DNA from: CAITQP01 sp964387965
GTDB lineage: Bacteria; Patescibacteriota; Minisyncoccia; Phycocordibacterales; UBA9973
Assembly: GCA_964387965.1 (NCBI GenBank)
Contig: CAYLXO010000015.1
Span: 1-15,124 of the forward strand
Length of the DNA stretch: 15,124 nt
Direction: 5' to 3'
Shown here: positions 5,397 through 12,024 of the stretch, in pieces
How positions within the stretch are numbered: the stretch's first letter is position 1
Layout of the letters: each line of letters opens with the position of its first letter
The notes under the pieces: generated by a model
Told to the model about the DNA's origin: nothing
The model's input: only the letters and a program-made list of their open reading frames with translations
The model's database searches: none
Translations under genes and position numbers: made by a program

Positions 5397-6269
5397 ATGA
5401 TTCAATACAAATTTGATGCAATCGGAACATCGTGGCAGATAGACATCGGCCACGATGTTTCGCTAAAAACCGAAAACGAATTGCGTGATGCGATACGTGC
5501 ACGAATCGATGAGTTTGATCGTGTATATTCACGGTTTCGAAGTGATTCGCTCGTAATGCATGCAGCAGAAAATCCAGGAATATACGAATTACCGAGTGAC
5601 GCTAAAGCAATGCTTATGTTGTATCACGCGCTCTATAAACGTACTGGCGGAATGTTTACTCCTCTCGTCGGAGATATATTGGATTCCGCAGGATACGATT
5701 CTACATATTCACTTTCAGAAAAGGGTGATGTTAAACCTGCTGTACTCTGGGAAGATGCAATAGAGTATTCATTTCCAAACATACAGATAAAACAAAAAGG
5801 TATTCTTGATTTTGGTGCTGCTGGAAAAGGGTATCTTGTAGATATTGTTGCTGACCTCATTCGAAGTTATGGATTCACAGATTTTATTGTCGATGCTGGT
5901 GGTGACATATGCCATAGTGGTAAAGAAAAAATACGAGTGGGACTTGAGCATCCTTACAACCCGAATGAAGCAATTGGGGTTGCTCTGATTGGCAACGCTA
6001 GTATCTGTGGCTCTGCGACAAATAGGCGAGTCTGGGGAACATGGAACCATGTTATAAATCCGAAAACTGCAAAATCAGCCGAAGACATAGTAGCAGTCTG
6101 GACTATAGCTGGGAGCACGTTGCTCGCCGACGCGCTTTCGACATGCCTTTTCTTTGTCTCACCTGAGACACTTTCTGATGTCTATGATTTTGAGTATGTA
6201 CTAGTAAAAAAAGATATGAGTGTTATTTATTCCAAAGGATTTTCCGGAGAGCTATTTGTAAGAGCGTAA
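5397..6269 (+). CDS. apbE: ApbE-family FAD:protein FMN transferase
   Basis: ApbE uses FAD to attach FMN covalently to a Ser or Thr of partner proteins. Visible family features in this 290-residue product are: the N-terminal AIGTSWQI; DEFDRVYSRFRSDSLV; GGMFTPLVGDIL; the core LDFGAAGKGYLVDIVAD; VDAGGDI; HVINPKT; and the metal-site segment LADALSTCLFF with the conserved Asp and Thr. I start at 5397 (MIQYKFDAIG). The frame is open upstream to 5295, but those 34 residues are translated from the symmetric element and lack family similarity. With this start there is no signal peptide or lipobox, so the enzyme appears cytoplasmic, which is at odds with an externally displayed target domain. The likely substrate is the neighbouring FMN-binding protein. 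Confidence 0.9.
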   Translation: MIQYKFDAIGTSWQIDIGHDVSLKTENELRDAIRARIDEFDRVYSRFRSDSLVMHAAENPGIYELPSDAKAMLMLYHALYKRTGGMFTPLVGDILDSAGYDSTYSLSEKGDVKPAVLWEDAIEYSFPNIQIKQKGILDFGAAGKGYLVDIVADLIRSYGFTDFIVDAGGDICHSGKEKIRVGLEHPYNPNEAIGVALIGNASICGSATNRRVWGTWNHVINPKTAKSAEDIVAVWTIAGSTLLADALSTCLFFVSPETLSDVYDFEYVLVKKDMSVIYSKGFSGELFVRA

Positions 6270-6275
6270 GTATTT

Positions 6276-6284
6276 TGCTATATA
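6276..6284 (+). promoter_or_regulatory. Extended -10 promoter of trhO, leaderless type
   Basis: TGC plus TATATA (6279-6284), then 6 bases to the ATG at 6291. It lies in the 21-base gap after apbE. Confidence 0.5.
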
Positions 6285-6290
6285 TATGTC

Positions 6291-7178
6291 ATGAATACAG
6301 GTTATACAGTATTACTATTTTATACGTTTAAAGATGTCGCCGACCCACAGGCGCTCATGGAACGTGAGCGTGCTATTTGTACAGAACTCGGACTTACAGG
6401 GCGTGTTTTGATTGGAGAGGAAGGAGTCAATGGGACACTAGAAGGAACAAACGAAGCTACGGAACAATACAAGGAACATTTGAAAAATGATCCATATTTT
6501 TCAGACATGCCAGTTAAGGAAAGTGAGGGTACAGGTAAGTCGTTTCCAAAACTTAAAATAAAAATACGAAAAGAGATTGTTACGCTTGGCGCTGGACGAT
6601 TTGATGTGCGTAACGAAACTGCAACCGAACTTCCGGCTGAAGATTTGGAAAAATGGTACCAAAACAACGAGGATTTCGTTGTTCTCGATCTTCGTAATTC
6701 ATACGAAATTGATTCTGGAAAATTCGAGCGCACTATTGATCCGGGGCTTCGTAATTTTCGTGATCTTCCAGAAAAACTAAAAGAACTAGGGAGTTTGAAA
6801 GACAAAAAAGTTGTGACTGTTTGTACAGGAGGAATTCGTTGTGAAAAAGCGACATGTCTTTTGAAACGCGAAGGGTTTACTGATGTGTATCAGTTGAAAG
6901 ATGGAATTCACACATATATGCAAAAGTTCCCCGGAAGTCGTTTTAAAGGGACACTCTTTGTTTTCGACGATCGTATGACCACAGATGTGGTACCAATAGA
7001 AAAGAAAGAAGTTATTGGTAACTGCGTATTTTGTAATATCCCGACTGAAACATATTGTTCAGACGACAGTACAAAACCATCAACAAAAGTCCTTTGTTGT
7101 GATACTTGTTTTGCCACATCAAACGGTAATTTGCGTCGAGGCTCATTTTCTCCACTCGATTTGTCTGCTGTCGCCTAG
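6291..7178 (+). CDS. trhO: tRNA uridine(34) hydroxylase TrhO (YceA/UPF0176 family, rhodanese-type)
   Basis: TrhO hydroxylates U34 in the anticodon of several tRNAs, using molecular oxygen, as the first step to 5-methoxyuridine-type modifications. The 295-residue product has the family layout. The N-terminal domain (about 1-100) includes GRVLIGEEGVNGTLEGT. The rhodanese domain (about 115-215) includes VLDLRNSYEIDSGKF and the active loop CTGGIRCEKA with catalytic Cys178 and a second Cys184. The C-terminal zinc-binding-like tail has four cysteines in CVFCN and CCDTC. It is somewhat shorter than the roughly 350-residue E. coli enzyme. It should be cytoplasmic. It has its own promoter, and its oxygen need fits the msrA and flavin genes in suggesting life with oxygen at least at times. 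Confidence 0.92.
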   Translation: MNTGYTVLLFYTFKDVADPQALMERERAICTELGLTGRVLIGEEGVNGTLEGTNEATEQYKEHLKNDPYFSDMPVKESEGTGKSFPKLKIKIRKEIVTLGAGRFDVRNETATELPAEDLEKWYQNNEDFVVLDLRNSYEIDSGKFERTIDPGLRNFRDLPEKLKELGSLKDKKVVTVCTGGIRCEKATCLLKREGFTDVYQLKDGIHTYMQKFPGSRFKGTLFVFDDRMTTDVVPIEKKEVIGNCVFCNIPTETYCSDDSTKPSTKVLCCDTCFATSNGNLRRGSFSPLDLSAVA

Positions 7179-7190
7179 TCTCACGTTCTG

Positions 7191-7199
7191 TGGTATAGT
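7191..7199 (+). promoter_or_regulatory. Extended -10 promoter of proAB
   Basis: TGG plus TATAGT (7194-7199), then 9 bases to the ATG at 7209. The predicted untranslated leader is about 3 nt, so the operon mRNA is effectively leaderless. Confidence 0.5.
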
Positions 7200-7208
7200 C
7201 ACAAAACT

Positions 7209-8450
7209 ATGACACGAACAGTTGAAGAACAAGCACGAGCAGCAAAAGATGCCTCACATGCGCTTCGTAAAGCAACAAGCTCGCAAAAAGAGTTGTTTTT
7301 AAAGACGCTCGCCGAAAAACTTGAAAGTGAACTTGTGCAAATTCTTGCAGAGAATAAAAAGGACGTAGACAATAATCCTGATATTACACCTGCAATGAAA
7401 CGACGACTCACTCTTACTGAGGCAGGCATGCAAGGAATTATTGCTGGGGTGCGTGAGCTTATTGCGTTTCCTGATCCTGTTGGAGTGCTCGTAAAAGAAA
7501 CTGTAAAAAAAGACGGGCTCAAAATTCAAAAAGTTCGTGCACCGATCGGAGTTATTGCATGTATCTTTGAGTCACGTCCGAACGTTATTATTGATGTTGC
7601 AATTCTTTGTATAAAAAGTGGCAACGCCGTTATCGTTCGTGGGGGAAAAGAAGCACTTCATTCAAACAATATTCTTCTTGCATGTATCGAACACGCACTT
7701 GAAACCGCAGGACTTCCAAAAGATTCGGTACAGCAACTAGAAGATAGACGTCATGAGGCAATTTATGAACTTGTCGCACTTGATAAGTATATTGATCTTG
7801 CTATTCCACGTGGTCGCGAAGAGCTTATTGATGCTGTTTCAAAACATGCCCGTGTGCCAGTCATGAAGCATTCACGGGGACTCTGTCACTGTTATATAGA
7901 TAGTGATGCAGATATCAAAAAGGCGATTGCGATTGCAGTTAATGCAAAAACTTCAAATCCTGCTACTTGTAATTCAATAGAAACAATTCTCGTACATAAA
8001 AATATTTTGGATTCTGTGATGCCAGGACTTCTCGAAGCACTTTTTGAAAAGGGAGTTGAAGTGAGAGGCGATGAGCGTGTATGCGCATTTTCTCCAAAAT
8101 GTATTCCTGCAACGAGCGAAGATTGGGCAGAGGAATATTTGAATCTTGTAGTTTCAATAAAAGTCGTCGATTCGTATGATGAAGCTATTGCTCATATTGG
8201 GAAATATAGTTCAGCACTGACAGATTCAATAGTTACAGAAAACAAAAATACTCAAGATATGTTTATGCAAGATGTTGATAGCGCATCGGTTTTAATAAAT
8301 GCATCAAATCGTCTCACTGATGGCGGTGTGTTTGAAGTCGGAGGAGAGATTGGTATTAGCACTTGTCGAATTCATATGCGAGGTCCAATGGGGCTTGAAG
8401 ATCTTACAGTTACTAAATATGTAGTAATTGGTGACGGACATATACGATAA
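7209..8450 (+). CDS. proA: Gamma-glutamyl phosphate reductase (proline synthesis)
   Basis: ProA reduces gamma-glutamyl phosphate with NADPH to glutamate-5-semialdehyde, the second step from glutamate to proline. The 413-residue length is normal for the family. Visible motifs are: RAPIGVIACIFESRPNV in the cofactor domain; SGNAVIVRGGKEA; IDLAIPRGREELI; the basic HSRGLCH segment; and the catalytic Cys254 in NPATCNSIET. C-terminal features GGVFEVGGEIGIST and RGPMGLEDLT are intact. It is cytoplasmic. It is followed with zero spacing by proB, so the pair form an operon in the order proA-proB, opposite to the familiar proB-proA. The third enzyme, proC, is not in the window. Amino-acid synthesis genes are rare in genomes of this apparent type. 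Confidence 0.95.
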   Translation: MTRTVEEQARAAKDASHALRKATSSQKELFLKTLAEKLESELVQILAENKKDVDNNPDITPAMKRRLTLTEAGMQGIIAGVRELIAFPDPVGVLVKETVKKDGLKIQKVRAPIGVIACIFESRPNVIIDVAILCIKSGNAVIVRGGKEALHSNNILLACIEHALETAGLPKDSVQQLEDRRHEAIYELVALDKYIDLAIPRGREELIDAVSKHARVPVMKHSRGLCHCYIDSDADIKKAIAIAVNAKTSNPATCNSIETILVHKNILDSVMPGLLEALFEKGVEVRGDERVCAFSPKCIPATSEDWAEEYLNLVVSIKVVDSYDEAIAHIGKYSSALTDSIVTENKNTQDMFMQDVDSASVLINASNRLTDGGVFEVGGEIGISTCRIHMRGPMGLEDLTVTKYVVIGDGHIR

Positions 8451-9527
8451 ATGGAAAAAGAGCTCTACATAATAAAAATTGGTACAAATGCACTCGTAAA
8501 TAATGACGGGAGTATTATTGATGGAACTTTGCAAGAAGTTTTACAATCCGCAAAAGAAGTTATCGCGAGCGGAAAAAATGTGATTATTGTTACGTCAGGC
8601 GCGGCTCGTGTTGGGCGTCTTGCACTTAATGAATTAAAAGCACCCAAAAAAGTTGCTACTTGTGTAGGGCAACCAATACTTTTTTCTGCATGGCAGAAGC
8701 AAGCAAACGAGATTGGAATGACACTTGCAGAGTTTTTGATTTCTCGCTCTTCTATTATTCGCAAGGAATTATTTTTCCCAATTCGCGAAACTTTTAGTCT
8801 GCTTTTTGATAGAGGTATTGTCCCTGTAGTAAATGAAAATGATGTGATGGTTTCCGGTACAGGGTATAGTTTTGGAGAAGGTGGAAATGATTCTCTTGCA
8901 CAGGTCCTTGCTGTATCGCTTAAAGCAACAAAGCTTATTATTGTATCCGACATCGAAGGACTTTGTGATAGCGACCCACGAGAAAATCCAAACGCAAAAC
9001 TAATAGGAGAAGTAAGCGATATTACAGATAAATTTATCGATCTGTGTTCAAAAAAGTCTTCCGGAAATGGAACAGGTGGAATGCTCTCAAAGCTTAAGGC
9101 TATCCGTATATGTAATGCGGTTGGAATAGAGTGTTATATCGTAAGCGGACTTAAAGGCGGAAATGTTCTTAAGGTTATTCGTGGTGAACAAGCTGGTACA
9201 CATTTTCTTGCGCGTGAATCTGGAAAAAATGTTACCGAACGTGAGCGTTGGATTTTGGCTGCAAAAAGTTCTACTGGAAGTATTGCAATCGATAAAGGGG
9301 CTGTGGAAGCGCTTGCTACAGGTGCGAGTCTACTCGCAGTCGGAGTAAAAAAAGTGTATGGATCATTCAACGAAGGGGAAGTGATCGAGATTGTGGATAT
9401 GAAAAATAACGGAGTTGCTTTTGGAATAGTTGATATTTCTAACATCGAAATCGAAGAAATGCTCCGCACAAAAGATACTCATCAAAAAATGCTCGTACAC
9501 TCAAACAACATGTTCCTACTCAATTAA
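8451..9527 (+). CDS. proB: Glutamate 5-kinase (proline synthesis)
   Basis: ProB phosphorylates glutamate with ATP to gamma-glutamyl phosphate, the committed and usually proline-inhibited step, and passes this labile product to ProA. The 358 residues contain an amino-acid-kinase domain (about 1-250) with VTSGAARVGR, NENDVM (N128-D131), GGNDSLAQVLA, IVSDIEGLC and GTGGMLSKLKA. A C-terminal PUA domain (about 265-345) includes RWILAAKSSTGSIAIDKGAVEAL. Keeping the PUA domain matches the classical bacterial enzyme. The ATG directly follows the proA stop codon with no Shine-Dalgarno sequence, implying coupling by stop-start reinitiation. The gene ends just ahead of the FMN riboswitch promoter. Confidence 0.95.
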   Translation: MEKELYIIKIGTNALVNNDGSIIDGTLQEVLQSAKEVIASGKNVIIVTSGAARVGRLALNELKAPKKVATCVGQPILFSAWQKQANEIGMTLAEFLISRSSIIRKELFFPIRETFSLLFDRGIVPVVNENDVMVSGTGYSFGEGGNDSLAQVLAVSLKATKLIIVSDIEGLCDSDPRENPNAKLIGEVSDITDKFIDLCSKKSSGNGTGGMLSKLKAIRICNAVGIECYIVSGLKGGNVLKVIRGEQAGTHFLARESGKNVTERERWILAAKSSTGSIAIDKGAVEALATGASLLAVGVKKVYGSFNEGEVIEIVDMKNNGVAFGIVDISNIEIEEMLRTKDTHQKMLVHSNNMFLLN

Positions 9528-9532
9528 GTTTG

Positions 9533-9541
9533 TGGTACACT
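9533..9541 (+). promoter_or_regulatory. Extended -10 promoter of the riboflavin operon
   Basis: TGG plus TACACT (9536-9541) lies just after the proB stop. The predicted start near 9548 falls on the first bases of the FMN aptamer, so the transcript would begin almost exactly with helix P1. The -35 region, inside the end of proB, is weak. Confidence 0.5.
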
Positions 9542-9545
9542 GATA

Positions 9546-9668
9546 TTCCTTCGGGGTAGGGTGAGTCGAAAGACGATTCCCAATCGGTGGTATAGCCCAC
9601 GAGCCAAGTAATTGGCATGAACTGGTGTAATTCCAGTGTCGACCGTACAGTCGGGATGAAAGAAGGAA
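9546..9668 (+). ncRNA. FMN riboswitch (RFN element)
   Basis: The RNA matches the FMN aptamer consensus throughout: TTCGGGGTAGGGTG at the 5' side, CGGTGGTATAGCCCACGAGCC in the middle (joined here over 9585-9605), and AGTCGGGATGAAAGAAGG at the 3' side. Helices can be drawn: P1 TTCCTTC/GAAGGAA (9546-9552 with 9662-9668); P2 GGG/CCC; P3 around GGTGG/CCCAC; P4 GCCAA/TTGGC with a GTAA loop (9603-9616); P5 ACTGG/CCAGT (9621-9637); P6 GAC/GTC (9641-9652). Unusually, the P2 loop, normally about TGAAATT, has an added hairpin GTC-GAAA-GAC (9565-9574). Binding FMN should favour the terminator at 9701-9730 and shut off ribE-ribH-ribBA. Confidence 0.95.
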
Positions 9669-9674
9669 AACATT

Positions 9675-9689
9675 CGGATTATATATCCG
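9675..9689 (+). other. Small hairpin in the riboswitch expression platform
   Basis: CGGAT (9675-9679) and ATCCG (9685-9689) can pair around a 5-base AT loop. It lies between aptamer and terminator and may act as a spacer or pause hairpin. Confidence 0.4.
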
Positions 9690-9700
9690 CGTGTATTTCG

Positions 9701-9730
9701 ACCCCGAGGAGCTTCCTAGGGGTATTTTTG
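9701..9730 (+). terminator. Intrinsic terminator controlled by the FMN riboswitch
   Basis: ACCCC (9701-9705) pairs with GGGGT (9719-9723), with an inner AGGA/TCCT stem, followed by ATTTTTG. The 5' arm is also complementary to the start of the aptamer: TCGGGGT at 9551-9557 can pair with ACCCCGA at 9701-9707, extending by a G-U and a C-G pair. These pairings exclude each other, so without FMN the leader can form an antiterminator, and with FMN the P1 side is locked and the terminator forms. Confidence 0.8.
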
Positions 9731-9735
9731 TATCT

Positions 9736-9770
9736 ACTTTAGGACTTTAAGACTTTCGACTTTCAACTTA
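9736..9770 (+). repeat. Short ACTTT direct-repeat array before ribE
   Basis: ACTTT occurs at 9736, 9744, 9752 and 9759, with a degenerate ACTTA at 9766. The period is 7-8 bases, and the array fills the gap between terminator and ribE start. No Shine-Dalgarno sequence is present in it. Confidence 0.5.
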
Positions 9771-9773
9771 CAT

Positions 9774-10355
9774 ATGTTTACCGGAATAATAGAAAAAACA
9801 GGAAAAATAATAGAACGTACAGAAATCACGCTTTCTATTTCTGTGCCCAAATCAATGCGCGCTCGTCTGAAATTGGGCGGGAGTGTTTCTGTAAATGGGG
9901 CATGCCTTACAGTAAAGAAAAAAATCACCGATGGGTTTATTGCGGATGTTATGCCTGAGACTTGGAAATGTACATCTTTATGTGGACTGCATGAAGGTTG
10001 TCTCGTAAATCTAGAATTTCCTCTTCGATTAGAGGATGGACTTGATGGGCATATAGTACAGGGCCACGTAGATGGACTAGCAAAACTTACAAAAATAAAA
10101 GATGAAAAAGACAGCAAAGTCCTAACATTTCAAGCCTCAAAAGAAATTACAGATTATCTTGTAAAAAAAGGATCGATAACTTTAAATGGAATTTCACTCA
10201 CGCTAACGAATGTTTCCGGAAAAAACTTTTCCGTGAGTGTGATACCTCACACATGGAATGTGACTATGTTGCATAGATTGGGAATAGGTGATGAGGTTAA
10301 TGTAGAAATAGACATACTCGCTAAATACGCAAAGAAGTTTTATGGAAAAAAATAA
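9774..10355 (+). CDS. ribE: Riboflavin synthase, alpha subunit type
   Basis: This enzyme performs the last step of riboflavin synthesis, dismutation of two 6,7-dimethyl-8-ribityllumazine molecules into riboflavin and a pyrimidinedione. It acts as a trimer. The 193 residues show the two lumazine-binding repeats of the family: repeat one starts with the diagnostic MFTGIIEKTGKI and contains VNGACLTV; repeat two follows GHIVQGHVDGLAKL and contains LNGISLTLTNVSG. Length is close to normal (about 200). It is the first gene after the FMN riboswitch and overlaps ribH by 14 bases. The symbol ribE follows the B. subtilis-derived use; E. coli calls this gene ribC. Confidence 0.95.
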   Translation: MFTGIIEKTGKIIERTEITLSISVPKSMRARLKLGGSVSVNGACLTVKKKITDGFIADVMPETWKCTSLCGLHEGCLVNLEFPLRLEDGLDGHIVQGHVDGLAKLTKIKDEKDSKVLTFQASKEITDYLVKKGSITLNGISLTLTNVSGKNFSVSVIPHTWNVTMLHRLGIGDEVNVEIDILAKYAKKFYGKK

Positions 10356-10779
10356 TTATAAAATTGCAATCATAACTAGCAATTACCACAAAGAGATTTG
10401 TGACTCACTTCTTTCTGCATGTATTTCTACGCTTACAAAAAGTGGGGTAAAAGAGGTAAATATAAAATCAGTTCGTGTTCCTGGCGCACTTGAAATTCCA
10501 AGTGTTGCAAAGAAACTCGCAAAACAGAGAAAGTATGATGCAATTATTGTTTTTGGTGTTGTTTTAAAAGGTGACACATACCACTTTGAACAGGTTGCAG
10601 ATGAATGTGCACGAGGTGTGATGCAGGTTTCGTACGATTTCGATGTTCCAGTTATTTTTCAAGTTCTTTCTGTATACAAGCTGAAAGATGCTGAGGTTCG
10701 TGCAACAGGAAAAAACAATCGCGGAATAGAAGCGGGCGAAACAGCAGTAGAAATCATAAGAACTCTTAAAAACATATGA
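10342..10779 (+). CDS. ribH: 6,7-dimethyl-8-ribityllumazine synthase
   Basis: RibH condenses 5-amino-6-ribitylaminouracil with dihydroxybutanone phosphate to give lumazine, the substrate of the preceding enzyme; the family forms pentamers or 60-mer shells. Visible in its 145 residues: RVPGALEIPSVAKKLA; the active-site GDTYHFEQVADECARGVMQVS with the catalytic His; and VIFQVLSVYKLKDAEVRA, which keeps the conserved Arg, although the usual T-x-EQA segment is altered. The start at 10342 lies inside the end of ribE (14-base overlap), preceded by a weak AAAGAAG. Its TGA stop overlaps the ribBA start as ATGA. Both overlaps imply tightly coupled translation of the operon. Confidence 0.93.
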   Translation: MEKNNYKIAIITSNYHKEICDSLLSACISTLTKSGVKEVNIKSVRVPGALEIPSVAKKLAKQRKYDAIIVFGVVLKGDTYHFEQVADECARGVMQVSYDFDVPVIFQVLSVYKLKDAEVRATGKNNRGIEAGETAVEIIRTLKNI

Positions 10780-12002
10780 GTCTAAAAATAAACACAATCG
10801 AAGAAGGAATCGCGGAGCTCAAAGCAGGTAGAATGCTTATTGTTGTCGATAGTCCTGATCGAGAGAATCAAGGAGATCTCATTTTTCCAGCAGAATTGGC
10901 TACAACTGAAATGGTTAATTTTTTACTCAACCACTCCCGTGGGATGATTTGTACTGCTCTTACAAGTGCTGAAGCAAAACGACTTTCGCTTCCGCTACAA
11001 GTTCCGCCGATTCATGCTACTGAGAAAACTAAAGTTCAGTTTACTGTTACCGTAGATTCGAAAGATGTTACCGCCTTTGGGATTTCTTCAGAGGATAGAG
11101 CAAAAACAATTCGTACGCTTTCTGACCCAAAGAGTGTGCCGACAGATCTTGTTCGTCCAGGACACGTATTTCCACTACTTGCGCGTGATGGTGGTGTTGT
11201 TGAAAGACAAGGTCACACAGAAGCGACAGTCGATCTTTGTCGACTTGCTGGATTTTCTCCCGTTGGTGTTTTGTGTGAGATTTTACTTCCAAACGGTGAA
11301 CCAGCACGTCTTCCTGAACTTATTGAATTTGGAAATACGCACGGACTTAAAATCGTATCTGTTGAAGATCTAAAAACGTACGTTGAAAAAAATCCACTCC
11401 CTAAAATAGTGACAACAACTGTTGTTAAAGAGGCCCAAGCAAAACTTCCTACTGATTATGGTGTGTTCACAATGTATGCATATACATCGACTATCGACGG
11501 CAAAGAGCATCTTGCACTTGTTATGGGCGATATTAAGAAGGGAATGCTTACACGAATTCATTCTGAATGTGTGACAGGGGACGCGCTCGGTTCTCGTACC
11601 TGCGACTGTGGCCCACAATTAAAAAAAGCGATGCAGACTATCGGGGAACATGGTTCGGGTATAATTTTGTATCTCAATCAAGAAGGGCGTGGCATTGGTC
11701 TTGTAAATAAAGTTAAGGCGTATGCACTACAGCAAGAAAAAGGATTGGATACAGTAGAGGCAAATGTAGCACTTGGCTTTGCAGTAGATGAACGTAATTT
11801 CAAAATCGCTGCTGATATACTCACTGATCTTAGTGTTTCATCTATTCGACTGATGACCAATAACCCAGAAAAAATGCAGGTGTTAAAATATGCTGGTATT
11901 GTGATAGACGAGCATGTCCCACTACAAATAACCCCACATGAAACAAACGCGGGCTACCTGAAAGTAAAAAAAGAAAAACTCGGGCATATTTTAGATTTTT
12001 AG
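10776..12002 (+). CDS. ribBA: Bifunctional DHBP synthase / GTP cyclohydrolase II
   Basis: The N-terminal half (about 1-203) makes 3,4-dihydroxy-2-butanone-4-phosphate from ribulose-5-phosphate. The C-terminal half (about 210-408) opens GTP to start the pyrimidine branch. RibB motifs: SPDRENQGDLIFPAE, SRGMICTALT, RPGHVFPL, GHTEATVDL and LCEILLPNGE. RibA motifs: HSECVTGDALGSRTCDCG with zinc ligands C265, C276 and C278; NQEGRGIGL; DTVEAN; LMTNNPEK. One oddity: the normal DREN-E-GD signature reads DREN-Q-GD, with Gln32 (codon caa at 10869-10871) where a conserved acidic residue is expected. Start overlaps the ribH stop (ATGA). With ribE and ribH this covers all steps except those of RibD, which is absent here. 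Confidence 0.95.
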   Translation: MSLKINTIEEGIAELKAGRMLIVVDSPDRENQGDLIFPAELATTEMVNFLLNHSRGMICTALTSAEAKRLSLPLQVPPIHATEKTKVQFTVTVDSKDVTAFGISSEDRAKTIRTLSDPKSVPTDLVRPGHVFPLLARDGGVVERQGHTEATVDLCRLAGFSPVGVLCEILLPNGEPARLPELIEFGNTHGLKIVSVEDLKTYVEKNPLPKIVTTTVVKEAQAKLPTDYGVFTMYAYTSTIDGKEHLALVMGDIKKGMLTRIHSECVTGDALGSRTCDCGPQLKKAMQTIGEHGSGIILYLNQEGRGIGLVNKVKAYALQQEKGLDTVEANVALGFAVDERNFKIAADILTDLSVSSIRLMTNNPEKMQVLKYAGIVIDEHVPLQITPHETNAGYLKVKKEKLGHILDF

Positions 12003-12012
12003 CGTTTAGATG

Positions 12013-12018
12013 TAGTAT
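12013..12018 (+). promoter_or_regulatory. -10 box of the ABC exporter gene, leaderless type
   Basis: TAGTAT is followed by exactly 6 bases and the ATG at 12025. TTTAGA at 11990-11995, 17 bp upstream, matches four of six -35 positions. The start of transcription should coincide with the start codon. Confidence 0.5.
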
Positions 12019-12024
12019 GGATTT

